Positions 44,533-54,122 are shown, numbered from the stretch's first letter. The stretch: DNA of 64,000 bases from Catalinimonas alkaloidigena (GCF_900100765.1 NZ_FNFO01000007.1:1-64000); one strand, 5' to 3'. Numbers and translations are program-made. The notes: generated by a model not told the origin, from the sequence alone.

Positions 44533-45570
44533 ATGCTTGAAAATATATCATTCCTAGCTACATGTGTCGGTGCTTATGGTGATTCTGGATTAGGCACAGG
44601 CGGTTTTTTTTTATGGCATCGCGGTGAAGGTGTCGTAATCGATAATCTAGATTCTACCGGACTAGTTTTTACAAAAGGGTTATGTTATCGTTTCATAAGA
44701 GCATTGCAAACTTTGGTTATTTATGATGCATCAGGCGTACGCTCTACTGTAAGGCTATCAGAGGCAAAAGATGTACATGATATCTATGTAACTGAAAAGG
44801 AGGTAATAGTTGTTTCAACAGGAACGAATGAGGTGCATTGGTACGACTGGCGAGGGGAAATAATACGAAAATGGAGCCCTGGGGGGAATGGCGATGCATG
44901 GCATTTAAACTGCTTATACGGGGTAGATACGGAGATCTATATATCAGCATTTGGTAAGTTCGATAATCACCGTGACTGGAACGGCAACTGTCGTGATACA
45001 GGTTTTGTCATGAAAATGCATACAGAGGAGCTAATTATTGAGGGATTAAGCGGGCCACACAATCCTAGAAAGATACATAACCGATGGCTGATATGTGACT
45101 CTCATAAAAGAGGCATTCGGATAATTGAGAATGGTGAGAATAATTTTGTTAACCTAGGAGGCTTTACAAGAGGAATTGCTGTGACTTCAAAAGGTTGGTT
45201 GGTTGGTGTGAGTGCTGATCGTAAGTCAGCGCTTGAGAACCCAACGGGAAAGATAAAACTTGTAGAGTCTGAAAGGTGTGAAATAATGGAAGAAGTGTCT
45301 GTACCTTTTCCAGAGATATACGATATCGTAGAAATTACTCCTGAGTTTGGAAGTGCAATTATTTCTGATCCAAGCAAGTATTTGATAAGCTTGAGTGATA
45401 AGGAAAAGGCAAATTTAAAAAATCAAGTAAACTTAGGTCTGGAAGAAATCTATCGGCAGAATGCTATCATAGATCATCTCAAGAAAAAGAATGCTTATTT
45501 AGCTAAAAAAAAATCCAAAGACAGTTTGTTTAAAAAAGTATTTCATAGAATAAAGAGTAGGCTTGGTTGA
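44533..45570 (+). CDS. Beta-propeller-like protein (TIGR03032/DUF4915-like)
   Basis: A 345-residue protein starting one base after the sulfotransferase stop. Repeated beta-rich segments and the passage [20 protein letters not shown], followed by [19 protein letters not shown], match the pattern of TIGR03032/DUF4915-type proteins, which occur in polysaccharide and glycan clusters with no assigned activity. The last 50 residues (from [20 protein letters not shown]) look like a short basic coiled coil. The gene is strongly A+T-rich compared with the rest of the locus, and has a T9 run near codon 26 and an A9 run near the 3' end. I infer a scaffold or glycan-binding role only from its place. Confidence 0.65.
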   Translation: MLENISFLATCVGAYGDSGLGTGGFFLWHRGEGVVIDNLDSTGLVFTKGLCYRFIRALQTLVIYDASGVRSTVRLSEAKDVHDIYVTEKEVIVVSTGTNEVHWYDWRGEIIRKWSPGGNGDAWHLNCLYGVDTEIYISAFGKFDNHRDWNGNCRDTGFVMKMHTEELIIEGLSGPHNPRKIHNRWLICDSHKRGIRIIENGENNFVNLGGFTRGIAVTSKGWLVGVSADRKSALENPTGKIKLVESERCEIMEEVSVPFPEIYDIVEITPEFGSAIISDPSKYLISLSDKEKANLKNQVNLGLEEIYRQNAIIDHLKKKNAYLAKKKSKDSLFKKVFHRIKSRLG

Positions 45571-45571
45571 T

Positions 45572-46204
45572 ATGGGGCTTATTAATATATTAAGATGGAT
45601 TAAGTTTGTTTATAAAAATGATCCATCAGTATTACAAAAGGCAAATCAGTTGAGTATTGCTAAAAATATTAGTATGCCTAAGGATTTAGCTATAATTGAG
45701 GATGCAGCTGTATTGTACCCTGAGGCTACTATTAAGAATTTTCAAAAAAATAGAAACAAAATAGTTATAAAGAGAAATTCAAGAATAAGAGGGCACTTAA
45801 AGTTACTGGCCTATGGCGGATATATTGAAATTGGAGAGAACAGTTACATAGGTGAAAATACACAGATATGGTCAGGAGAGCTTGTGAAAATTGGCAAGAA
45901 TGTCCTGATTTCTCATGGCGTGAGTATAATTGATACAGATTCTCATGAGTTGAATAGTAGTGATAGAGTAGATACTTATTTATCATTACTCAAAGATGGC
46001 CCTCCTACAGACCAGGGTTCTATAAAAACTGGTAGTATCATTATCCACGATGAAGCTTGGATAAGTTTTAATGCAATTATTTTAAAAGGTGTAACGATTG
46101 GAAAGGGCGCGATCGTTGCGGCAGGAACAATCGTTACCAAAAACGTTCCTGATTATGCGGTGGTCGCTGGCAATCCAGCTAAAATTATAAGGTATACTAC
46201 CTGA
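45572..46204 (+). CDS. Left-handed beta-helix acyltransferase
   Basis: A 210-residue hexapeptide-repeat protein. Repeats run from about residue 50 ([20 protein letters not shown]) through [47 protein letters not shown] and [15 protein letters not shown], ending [10 protein letters not shown]. The catalytic His is in [11 protein letters not shown]. Probably an O- or N-acetyltransferase using acetyl-CoA. It shares the low G+C content of the preceding gene, and the pair looks like a separately acquired insert. ATG 45572 lies one base after the upstream stop. Confidence 0.85.
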   Translation: MGLINILRWIKFVYKNDPSVLQKANQLSIAKNISMPKDLAIIEDAAVLYPEATIKNFQKNRNKIVIKRNSRIRGHLKLLAYGGYIEIGENSYIGENTQIWSGELVKIGKNVLISHGVSIIDTDSHELNSSDRVDTYLSLLKDGPPTDQGSIKTGSIIIHDEAWISFNAIILKGVTIGKGAIVAAGTIVTKNVPDYAVVAGNPAKIIRYTT

Positions 46205-47052
46205 TGACGTGGGAAGAAACAATTGAGTACATCCGCAAGACACCGGCCTATGCTTCGTTGGTGCGCGATGCATATCTGGATGCCGATCTTGCAGCTAATG
46301 TTGTACTTTTTCGACAGAGCGAAGAGTTTCAGGAAACCCTCCGCCTATTACGGCACTATCATCCGCAGGCCCAATCTATACTAGACATTGGCAGCGGAAA
46401 TGGAATTAGTGCGGTAGCTTTTTCTTTGGAAGGCTATCGCGTCACAGCTGTTGAGCCTGACCCAAGTGAAACCATTGGGGCGGGAGCCATTCGGCGCTTG
46501 AAAACGGAGTATAACCTGTCGGAGTTAGAGGTATACGAAGCTTTGGCTGAGGAAATTCAGTTTGCTGATGCTTCGTTTGATGTCGTGTATGTAAGACAAG
46601 CCATGCACCATGCGCGTGACCTGAAACAATTTGTAAAGGAAGCGGGGCGTGTGCTCAAAAAAGACGGCCTCTATTTTACAGTACGTGACCACGTCGTATT
46701 CAACGACGGCGATAAGGTTTGGTTTCTTGACAATCATCCGCTGCAGCAGTACTATGGTGGTGAGAATGCCTTTACGCCAGGGCAATACCAGGAAGCTATA
46801 ATAGAGGCGGGGATAGCTTTACTTAAAGAATTCCAATATTATGACAGCGTGCTGAACTACTTCCCGTTGACAACGGCGCAAGTGCAAAAGATGCTTGCTC
46901 AACAGCAGCGCAAATTTGTTCAACGCCAGCCTTTTCCTTTGCGTGTGTTGATCAATCGCCTTCCATGGTTGCGTCATAAAATAATTCCCCAGAGCTTGGA
47001 CGAACGCAAAGTGCCAGGACGTATGTATAGCTATATAGGTCGTAAACAATGA
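46204..47052 (+). CDS. Class I SAM-dependent methyltransferase
   Basis: A 282-residue protein. Motif I is ILDIGSGNGISAVAF (59-73; Asp61), the acidic end of strand 2 is VTAVEPDPSE, and FDVVYVRQAMHHARDLKQF is motif III/IV with the double His common in small-molecule methyltransferases. YFTVRDHVVFNDGDKVWFLD follows. It could methylate a sugar of the repeat unit, possibly as a chain-end cap, since ABC-exported glycans are often capped by methylation. Starts inside the previous stop (TGATG) and overlaps the next gene by four bases. Confidence 0.82.
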   Translation: MTWEETIEYIRKTPAYASLVRDAYLDADLAANVVLFRQSEEFQETLRLLRHYHPQAQSILDIGSGNGISAVAFSLEGYRVTAVEPDPSETIGAGAIRRLKTEYNLSELEVYEALAEEIQFADASFDVVYVRQAMHHARDLKQFVKEAGRVLKKDGLYFTVRDHVVFNDGDKVWFLDNHPLQQYYGGENAFTPGQYQEAIIEAGIALLKEFQYYDSVLNYFPLTTAQVQKMLAQQQRKFVQRQPFPLRVLINRLPWLRHKIIPQSLDERKVPGRMYSYIGRKQ

Positions 47053-47945
47053 AAATAGTAATTATAGGGAGTAAAGGATTTATTGGGTCACATTGCCTTG
47101 CTTATTTTCGGTCACAAGCCGACATAGAAGCTTGGGGGTGTGATGTTGTTACCGATTATGTAGACTCAAATTACTTTCTGATCGACGCCACCAATGCCGA
47201 TTATCGGGAAGTATTCCGTGACCAAGGGTTCGAAGTTTGCATAAATTGCTCAGGGGCTGCTAGTGTGCCGCAATCGCTCGAACATCCCTTGCGAGATTAT
47301 ACACTCAATACCAACAACGTCTTCCGTATGTTGGAAGCCATCCGGCAATTCTCACCGCACTGTCGTTTTATCAACTTGTCGAGTGCTGCTGTATACGGTA
47401 ATCCATTGTGGTTGCCGATCACCGAAGATGTACCGGTTCGACCGCTTTCGCCCTACGGATGGCACAAGCAGTATAGTGAGCAAATTTGCCAGGAATTTCA
47501 CGATAGTTTTTCGTTGAGGACGTGTTGTCTGCGTATCTTCTCAGCCTATGGTCCAGGCCTTCGCAAACAGTTCTTCTGGGATTTACATACAAAAGCTCAA
47601 CGAAATCAGAAAGTTGAACTGTGGGGTACCGGCCAGCAAACACGTGATTTCATCTACATCGATGACCTGATTCAAGTGATTGCTTTAGTGATTAAGCAAG
47701 GGGAGTTTGCCGGAACGATCTACAATGTGGCAAATGGGGAAGAAGTAAGTATAGGTGAAGCCGCTTCTGTATTCATGGAGCACTATCCTGTTCAGGCAGA
47801 CCTCAAGTTCAGTGGATACGAACGACCGGGCGACCCTTTGCGTTGGTGTGCTGACATACGCAAAATCAAAGCGATGGGATATCATCAGCAAGTAAGTTTG
47901 ACTGAGGGATTAAAAAGATATGTACAGTGGCTCGAAGAAAAATAG
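47049..47945 (+). CDS. NAD-dependent epimerase/dehydratase (extended SDR)
   Basis: A 298-residue sugar-nucleotide enzyme. GSKGFIGSH (8-16) is the NAD(P) loop. NLSSAAVYGN gives the Ser of the active site and SPYGWHKQYSE the Tyr-x3-Lys. GLRKQFFWDLHTKA and TRDFIYIDDLIQV are typical of the UDP-glucose epimerase/dTDP-sugar reductase group. Substrate cannot be predicted. ATGA overlap upstream, and the next gene begins 19 bases before its end. Confidence 0.85.
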   Translation: MKIVIIGSKGFIGSHCLAYFRSQADIEAWGCDVVTDYVDSNYFLIDATNADYREVFRDQGFEVCINCSGAASVPQSLEHPLRDYTLNTNNVFRMLEAIRQFSPHCRFINLSSAAVYGNPLWLPITEDVPVRPLSPYGWHKQYSEQICQEFHDSFSLRTCCLRIFSAYGPGLRKQFFWDLHTKAQRNQKVELWGTGQQTRDFIYIDDLIQVIALVIKQGEFAGTIYNVANGEEVSIGEAASVFMEHYPVQADLKFSGYERPGDPLRWCADIRKIKAMGYHQQVSLTEGLKRYVQWLEEK

Positions 47946-49102
47946 GTATAGTATTTTATAACACCCCAGAATGGATTGGGGGCGTGTATTACATCCTTAA
48001 TTTAGTCAGTGCTCTGAAACGTCTGCCTAACGAGCAGAAACCACATCTGGTCATCTTCACCGAACAAGAAGATGACTTTACTATGGTACAGCAGACCGGC
48101 TACCCATATTTGTCAGTGCGCTATTTCCCACAGTATTTTCATCTTCCTGAAAAAAGTCTGGAAAAAAAGATAAATGCATGGAGTCAACGTTTGTTTAGAC
48201 GGAATCTTTTAGAACGTCGTCCTACAGCAAATGATGCTAAGGTGGTTTTTCCTCTAAACTTGTGGCACAAGAGCTTCAATAGATACTTTAGTTTGATACC
48301 ACATAAAATATATTGGATTGCTGATTTTCAGGAACGCAAGCTGCCACAGCTATTTGATGAAAGCGAGCTTGCTGATCGTAAACGCTTTCAAGAGATGCTG
48401 GCTAGAGGTAGAAAGAATGTAGTTTTCAGCAGTAATAGTGCCGCTCAGGAATTCCGCCATTACTATCCTGAGGCTACTACCCATGTGCATGTCATGCCCT
48501 TTGCTGTAACACACCCACCTTATCAGCATTTAGACTTAGACGCAATTAGACAGAAATATGGCTTGACGCAGCCGTATTTTTTTTCACCGAATCAGTTTTG
48601 GGTTCATAAGAACCATCGTATTGTTTTAGAAGCAATAAAAGTGCTGAGTCGAACGCAGCCTGATTTTGTAGTAGCTTTCTCAGGCAAGCAAGAAGATTAT
48701 CGCGTTGCAAATCATTTCCAGTCACTTCAGGATTTTATACAGGAAAATCATCTCAATAAATATGTGCGATTTTTAGGGTTTTTGGATCGTGATGAACAGC
48801 TAAAGATTATGGAAGGAGCGGAAGCAATTATTCAACCTTCGCTTTCAGAGGGTTGGAGCACTGTAGTGGAAGATGCGAAAGCGATGAATCAAAGAGTGCT
48901 GGCCTCCAATTTAGATGTTCATCAGGAGCAATTGCATGAACAGGGGCAATATTTCGATCCAACTGATGCTAGCGAGTTAGCCCAGCTTATGCAGAAGGCC
49001 CTTGCGGTGGATAGAGATAGGCCTGCTTTTAAGTACGATGAATCTGTAGATTTTTTTGCTGAGCGATTTTTACATATAGTAGATAGCATTACTGCTAAAT
49101 AG
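47927..49102 (+). CDS. Glycosyltransferase family 4
   Basis: A 391-residue GT-B enzyme with GTG start at 47927 inside the epimerase gene. RKIGIVFYNTPEWIGGVYYIL is the N-terminal loop, PYFFSPNQFWVHKNHRIVLEAI the domain junction (a GT4 form with WxHKNH), and SLSEGWSTVVEDAKAMNQRVLAS the EX7E motif. Falls in the A+T-richer part of the locus. Donor unknown. Confidence 0.87.
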   Translation: MARRKIGIVFYNTPEWIGGVYYILNLVSALKRLPNEQKPHLVIFTEQEDDFTMVQQTGYPYLSVRYFPQYFHLPEKSLEKKINAWSQRLFRRNLLERRPTANDAKVVFPLNLWHKSFNRYFSLIPHKIYWIADFQERKLPQLFDESELADRKRFQEMLARGRKNVVFSSNSAAQEFRHYYPEATTHVHVMPFAVTHPPYQHLDLDAIRQKYGLTQPYFFSPNQFWVHKNHRIVLEAIKVLSRTQPDFVVAFSGKQEDYRVANHFQSLQDFIQENHLNKYVRFLGFLDRDEQLKIMEGAEAIIQPSLSEGWSTVVEDAKAMNQRVLASNLDVHQEQLHEQGQYFDPTDASELAQLMQKALAVDRDRPAFKYDESVDFFAERFLHIVDSITAK

Positions 49103-49109
49103 TAAATAG

Positions 49110-49982
49110 ATGTTACCTAAAATAACGGTTATTACTCCTTCTTTCAATCAGGGGAAATACTTAGAAGATACAATCAACTCTGTTTTGTATCAAAGCTATC
49201 CAAACTTAGAGTACATACTCATGGATGCCGGTAGTACGGATGAATCTCTTGATATTATTAAAAAGTACGAGCGCCACCTTGCTTATTGGGTAAGCGAGCC
49301 GGACGAAGGACAAGCTGACGCTATAAATAAAGGTTTTGCCAGAGCAACCGGTGATATCATTTGCTGGCTCAACTCTGATGATTACTACCTGCCAGGGACT
49401 TTAAAGTTTGTTGCCGAAAACTTAGCAAATAAAGATGATTCGATTCTTTGTGGTAATTGTGTCCATATAGTAGAAGGAAAATCAAGGGCTTATCCAAGTA
49501 AAGTGCACAGTACACTTAATAAATTAGATATTAAGTATTGTGATACTATAGTGCAGCCAAGTAGTTTCTGGCCAAGGGTACTTTGGGAAAATATTGGGAA
49601 ATTAGATATCTCGATGCACTACGCATTTGACTGGGAATGGTACATCCGGGCTCAAATAGCCGGAGCAAAGTTTATCCCAACGGCCAAGAACTTATCGGTT
49701 TATCGTATCCATGAAGAACATAAAACGGGTACTGGAGGTGAGAAACGCCTTCTGGAAATCAAGCGCATCATTGAGCGATATCACGGCGAAGCCACGGGAG
49801 ATGCCTTTTGGGCCATACATGAAAAGATCGATGAGATCAGAAATATGCGTAAACGGCTACAAAGATGGGGGCTTGACCGAGCCGAGGGAAAAATTCTTAA
49901 AGCAATGGTACCCCAAGCAAAACATTTAAGTTGGTTTGAGATTGTTCAATTAAGCTATATGGCAAAAGAAATTGTAGTTTAA
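49110..49982 (+). CDS. Glycosyltransferase family 2
   Basis: A 290-residue GT-A enzyme. ITVITPSFNQGKYLEDTINSV, LMDAGSTDES and ICWLNSDDYYLPG (NSDD metal site) define it. SEPDEGQADAINKGFARATG is the loop shared with the WcaE/WcaA-type branch, and AFDWEWYIRAQIAGAKFI holds the catalytic acidic region. Begins seven bases after the GT4 stop. Donor unknown. Confidence 0.88.
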   Translation: MLPKITVITPSFNQGKYLEDTINSVLYQSYPNLEYILMDAGSTDESLDIIKKYERHLAYWVSEPDEGQADAINKGFARATGDIICWLNSDDYYLPGTLKFVAENLANKDDSILCGNCVHIVEGKSRAYPSKVHSTLNKLDIKYCDTIVQPSSFWPRVLWENIGKLDISMHYAFDWEWYIRAQIAGAKFIPTAKNLSVYRIHEEHKTGTGGEKRLLEIKRIIERYHGEATGDAFWAIHEKIDEIRNMRKRLQRWGLDRAEGKILKAMVPQAKHLSWFEIVQLSYMAKEIVV

Positions 49983-50031
49983 CTCTGTGAAAAATAAGGG
50001 CTGATTCTAATTTTATTAATGACTGCTTCTG

Positions 50032-50937
50032 ATGGCAAAGTTCGATAAATTGATATTCCTACATATTCCTAAAGCGGGAGGATCTACACTGAAAGATGTC
50101 TTAAATAGGTATTATTCAGAAGAGAATGTCTATTATCTAGAGGTTATCGATCAACGAATGCAATTGAAAGAGTTTATAGATCTTCCTAAAGAAAAAAAGG
50201 AATCCATCCAGCTGTTAGAAGGCCATATGGGGTTTGGATTGCATAACTATTTTGAGCGTAAAGAACAGGTTAAGTATATCACATTCTTTAGAAATCCGGT
50301 TGATAGGTTGATTTCTTTATATTACTACATTCTTAAGAATAAAGACCATTACCTGTATGACGAAGTGAAATCTAAAAATTATGCGCTCAGGGATTTTTTG
50401 ATGAGTGATCTGACCACAGAATTGGATAATGGTATGACAAGGGTGATCGCAGGAAAGTATCCGCCTATAAATCAATGTAATGATGAGATGTTCTATACAG
50501 CCATAGACCATCTGCAACAGTATTTTGTTGGCTTCGGTATCATGGAGCGCTATGATGAAAGCTTAGCATATTTTCAAAAAAAACTAGCGTTGGACTCAGT
50601 TCCTTTTTATAAAAAGGTAAATGTTAACAGAGAAAGAAAAGAAGTAATTGATAATGAGTTGGCTACTTTGATAAGAGAACGTAACTTTTTAGACGTAAGG
50701 ATATATGAATGGGCTCTCATTCATTTTGAAAAAGAACTATTGAATCTAAATGATATAGATCATTCACTACAACTCATCAGAGAATGCAGCAAAGCATACA
50801 GTGAAGGTAGGGTGAACGTTTCTACAACACTTTCCAGAAAAATATATCAGGAGGGCTATTGGCAGGGATATAAAGATGCTTCTCGTGACTTTCATCCTAT
50901 AAGGAGAGTCAAAGCGTGGTTAACAAGAAAGAGATAA
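50032..50937 (+). CDS. PAPS-dependent sulfotransferase, Sulfotransfer_2 type (5 of 8)
   Basis: A 301-residue protein. LIFLHIPKAGGSTL (7-20; Lys14) is the 5'-phosphosulfate loop in the form used by heparan 2-O- and uronosyl sulfotransferases. KYITFFRNPVDRLISLYYYIL (about 82-102) is the 3'-phosphate site. The C-terminal third is helical and basic. The acceptor may be a uronic acid or a deoxy sugar; this is a guess from family resemblance. A+T-rich coding sequence. Confidence 0.9.
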   Translation: MAKFDKLIFLHIPKAGGSTLKDVLNRYYSEENVYYLEVIDQRMQLKEFIDLPKEKKESIQLLEGHMGFGLHNYFERKEQVKYITFFRNPVDRLISLYYYILKNKDHYLYDEVKSKNYALRDFLMSDLTTELDNGMTRVIAGKYPPINQCNDEMFYTAIDHLQQYFVGFGIMERYDESLAYFQKKLALDSVPFYKKVNVNRERKEVIDNELATLIRERNFLDVRIYEWALIHFEKELLNLNDIDHSLQLIRECSKAYSEGRVNVSTTLSRKIYQEGYWQGYKDASRDFHPIRRVKAWLTRKR

Positions 50938-51006
50938 GGTGTGAGAGCAGGATGAATTAGCCGCAAATCTAAGCTTAAATAGGACAACTGATGTGTGCAC
51001 AATTCC

Positions 51007-51930
51007 ATGGGGATCATTAAAAGATGGACTGGCAAACTTTTCCCACCGGCTAAAGAGCCTGACGTGCTACTTTTTGCTAGCCGGCGAGGGGGGTCTACAG
51101 TAGTAGCCCAAATGTTAGCATCTACACCAGGGACATTATTGGTTGATCAGCCTTTCGATCTTTTTAAACCCGATATACCTGAAGGGCAGCTCAAGTTACA
51201 ATACCTTCCTCAAAAAGAGCTAAGCCAGTTTATTACGTTATCATCTGACGATGAAGAAAAAGTTAGAACGTATCTGAAGCTTATCATTTCTGGAAATTTA
51301 TTTCGGGGGGCACATTATAAATCTGCGTGCCGTAAAGTGCTCAAAATAGTAAATGCTTCTCCATTAATAGATTGGATGGCAGATTTACCAAATATTAAAA
51401 TAGTATATCTAGCTCGCCATCCGGCTGCACAAGCGCTATCTGTCGTAAAGAACCAATGGGGAATAACAGCTAAGCCCTATTTGGATGACGTTAGATGGCG
51501 TTCGGCATATCTTAACAAAGAGCAGATTCAACTAGGGTATCAGTTGCTGGAATCAGGAACATATTTGGAAAAAGCTGTATTGAATTGGATACTAGAAAAT
51601 ATATATCCACTTCAGTTTAGTGACACTGAAAAGCTCGTGCTTTTTTATGAGGATTTGATTACCCAGCCTGACCTTGAAATACAAAAAATCTGTGAATTCG
51701 CCAAGATAGCAAAACCGCATGCGCTTAAGAATGTGTTAGCAACGCCATCGAAAAGCTATCGTCTTAGTGATCCAACTACTATCAAAGCAATTAACGAAGG
51801 AGAAAGTCTCGGAATTATATATAAGTGGCAGTCCGAAATGACCTCTTTGCAAACCGAAGCCTTACAATTAATCTTGGATACTTTTAAAGTCACGTGTTAT
51901 CGGATGGATACACCCTTCCCGTGTAAATAA
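51007..51930 (+). CDS. PAPS-dependent sulfotransferase, divergent (6 of 8)
   Basis: A 307-residue protein (ATG 51007; an in-frame GTG at 50995 is possible). LLFASRRGGSTVVAQML (21-37) holds the 5'-phosphosulfate loop in an RRGGST form that replaces the usual PKSGTT Lys by Arg. KIVYLARHPAAQALSVVKNQWG near residue 130 is the 3'-phosphate site. EKLVLFYEDLITQPDLEIQKICEF is the helix found in most sulfotransferases before the C-terminal lobe. The Lys-to-Arg change makes catalysis less certain than in the others. Confidence 0.75.
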   Translation: MGIIKRWTGKLFPPAKEPDVLLFASRRGGSTVVAQMLASTPGTLLVDQPFDLFKPDIPEGQLKLQYLPQKELSQFITLSSDDEEKVRTYLKLIISGNLFRGAHYKSACRKVLKIVNASPLIDWMADLPNIKIVYLARHPAAQALSVVKNQWGITAKPYLDDVRWRSAYLNKEQIQLGYQLLESGTYLEKAVLNWILENIYPLQFSDTEKLVLFYEDLITQPDLEIQKICEFAKIAKPHALKNVLATPSKSYRLSDPTTIKAINEGESLGIIYKWQSEMTSLQTEALQLILDTFKVTCYRMDTPFPCK

Positions 51931-51949
51931 TCCGTACAAATTCCTATTT

Positions 51950-52993
51950 ATGCCTAGAGTTTCTGTGATATTGCCAACATTTAATAGTTACAGTTTTATA
52001 AAGGAGCGTTTAGAGACGATCCTGCAGCAAACGTTAAGTGATTGGGAATGCATTGTGATTGATGGTATGTCTACTGATGGCAGTTGGAACTTTTTACAGA
52101 ATAAAGCGGCGAGCGACACTCGTTTCAGGTTATATCAATACCCGCCTAAAGGGCCTTACGATGCCTGGAATAAAGGAATAGAAAAAGCAAAGAGTGAGTA
52201 CGTATATATAGCTACCAGTGACGATACTATGTATACTGACTGTCTGGAAACTATGGTCAATGCCCTAGACCTAAACCCTGATTGTGATATTGCGCACTGC
52301 AATCTTATCATTATTGACGAACATGGGAAACCATTTATGGATAAATGGCAATGGCGTCAGTTTATGCCAGGAATATATTTTAATGGATGGTTGGATCAGC
52401 CGCATAAACGCTTGGCTCCGCACGATGGGATATTGCATGCCAGTTTACACACTGTATATCATTCTATAACTCAGCTATTAGTTCGAAAAGTTCTTTTCGA
52501 TAAAGTAGGGGCATTCTCGACTAGATTTGGTGCAATCAGCGATTTTGAGTGGGGAATGCGTGTGTCACTGATAGCGAATACGGTTCATATACCCCGTCCG
52601 TTGGCTACTTGGCGGGTACATGGTCAACAGCTGACCCAAGGTAATAAAAACATACATGAAAAAATTTATCATACGAGTCAGCTCATCAAACTCGTTAAGT
52701 ATGCTTTTCGAAAAGCCGTGCATATAAAGCCCAAATTAAAAGGTATAAGTTTGTTTGAGCTATTGTATCCATATTTTCGTGAGATGTTCTACTATGAGTC
52801 GAAGCTGGAAAAAAATAGATATTTATTCTTGCTCAAATGGCTTTTGATAAGGCCGGATGTGGTTTATCATTTTCTTAAGATTCCTGAAATGTTTTCTTCT
52901 GAAATGCGATTGCGTCAGGAAAATATTATGTGGACTAGAAAGGCCTTACGAGACTTTGATCTTAATGGTCATTTGGTAAACTTAGCTAGTTAG
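51950..52993 (+). CDS. Glycosyltransferase family 2
   Basis: A 347-residue GT-A enzyme. VSVILPTFNSYSFIKERLETIL, VIDGMSTDGS and IATSDDTMYTDC (SDD metal site) are visible. PPKGPYDAWNKGIEKAKSEY is the conserved nucleotide-sugar loop, and AISDFEWGMRVSLIANTVHI the catalytic region. The C-terminal 90 residues are basic and may contact the membrane. Donor unknown. Confidence 0.87.
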   Translation: MPRVSVILPTFNSYSFIKERLETILQQTLSDWECIVIDGMSTDGSWNFLQNKAASDTRFRLYQYPPKGPYDAWNKGIEKAKSEYVYIATSDDTMYTDCLETMVNALDLNPDCDIAHCNLIIIDEHGKPFMDKWQWRQFMPGIYFNGWLDQPHKRLAPHDGILHASLHTVYHSITQLLVRKVLFDKVGAFSTRFGAISDFEWGMRVSLIANTVHIPRPLATWRVHGQQLTQGNKNIHEKIYHTSQLIKLVKYAFRKAVHIKPKLKGISLFELLYPYFREMFYYESKLEKNRYLFLLKWLLIRPDVVYHFLKIPEMFSSEMRLRQENIMWTRKALRDFDLNGHLVNLAS

Positions 52994-52994
52994 T

Positions 52995-54104
52995 ATGTGT
53001 GGAACAAAAAGACGGATATTGCGGTTCACCCCTTTTGAAAGCGATGCTTGGGGGGGGGGCGGTAAAAGAAGGAGCGCTCAAGTTTCTGAGATTTTGTCGG
53101 AGATACCGAAAGTTGAAGTCTTATCCATAAACAAGGTTATTAGGTTTAATAACTACTCCCTCAAGAGAGCGATAGGGTATTATCAGCAAGGCCTTGCGAT
53201 AAAAAGAAAACACCAAATCCCGTGCTCCAATCATCTATTGATTGTAGCAAATCTGGCAATTGCCTACAAACAATACCTGGAATTGATAAGGACCTATTGG
53301 CCGGTTGATAAAATTATATGGGAAAGTGGGAGCGGTTATTCAGGTATAATGGACTTTGTGCTACCCTGCGTTGCTGTAGATCTAGGAGTTGATGTTATAG
53401 CGCTTCCGCATAATTTAGATTCGCTGGTCCCAACAAGACGCTTCTCATTATCAGGTGAAGTTTCTCCAAATTGGCTCAACAAGGAGATACACTTTCTTAA
53501 AAAGTGTAGTCAAGTCTTTACAATATCAGCGGAAGAGTTGTGGTTATTGCAGTTACATGCGATACCTACTAGCTATTTACCCTATTATCCTTCGGAACCA
53601 GTCGCTGCAGAACTTCAAAAGATACGAGATTTTCGGTCTGCATCGCAGCAAAGCGAGCATGTACTCATGTTAGGGACAGCTCGCAACCCACCTACTCGTA
53701 TGGGAATGGAAGAAGCTTTAAATCATCTTACTAATACTCCAATAGAAGTCATAGTCGCTGGATTTGGAACTGAAACTTTGCAAGAGAATTACAAAAGATT
53801 TGCGAATATTCATGTTCAAGGTGAAATTACTCATGAGCAACTCATGGCTTTACTGAGACGGGTGAAAGCAGCACTTATTCATACTGTGCCGAGCTCTGGT
53901 GCTCTGACTAGAATTCCCGAGTTACTTAAGGCTGGGTTGCCTGTAGTTACAAGCGAGGTAGCAGCACGTTCCTATAACCATATCGAAGGAATACATATTT
54001 ATAAACAGTTAGCGGATATACCTCAACTGTTGATGAAGAAATTGTCGGTAGGAGATTATCCATCAATTAGGTGTCATATAGAAAACTTTATAAAATATGT
54101 GTAA
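52995..54104 (+). CDS. GT4-like glycosyltransferase carrying a G10 tract
   Basis: A 369-residue GT-B-like protein starting one base after the GT2 stop. ILRFTPFESDAWGGGGKRRS is the N-terminal loop, EHVLMLGTARNPPTRMGMEEAL the domain junction, and VPSSGALTRIPELLKAGLPVVTS the donor region, where the usual first Glu is replaced (SGALTRIPE). The WGGGG codons contain ten consecutive G (53050-53059) in an otherwise A+T-rich gene, near codons 19-22. A one-base slip would truncate the protein. Donor unknown. Confidence 0.78.
   Translation: MCGTKRRILRFTPFESDAWGGGGKRRSAQVSEILSEIPKVEVLSINKVIRFNNYSLKRAIGYYQQGLAIKRKHQIPCSNHLLIVANLAIAYKQYLELIRTYWPVDKIIWESGSGYSGIMDFVLPCVAVDLGVDVIALPHNLDSLVPTRRFSLSGEVSPNWLNKEIHFLKKCSQVFTISAEELWLLQLHAIPTSYLPYYPSEPVAAELQKIRDFRSASQQSEHVLMLGTARNPPTRMGMEEALNHLTNTPIEVIVAGFGTETLQENYKRFANIHVQGEITHEQLMALLRRVKAALIHTVPSSGALTRIPELLKAGLPVVTSEVAARSYNHIEGIHIYKQLADIPQLLMKKLSVGDYPSIRCHIENFIKYV
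53050..53059 (+). repeat. Homopolymeric G10 tract inside a glycosyltransferase gene
   Basis: Ten G in a row near the 5' end of the reading frame, encoding part of WGGGG. As read here it keeps the frame open. Such tracts are hot spots for slipped-strand mispairing. Confidence 0.9.
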
Positions 54105-54122
54105 AGTAAAGGCCTGTATATT

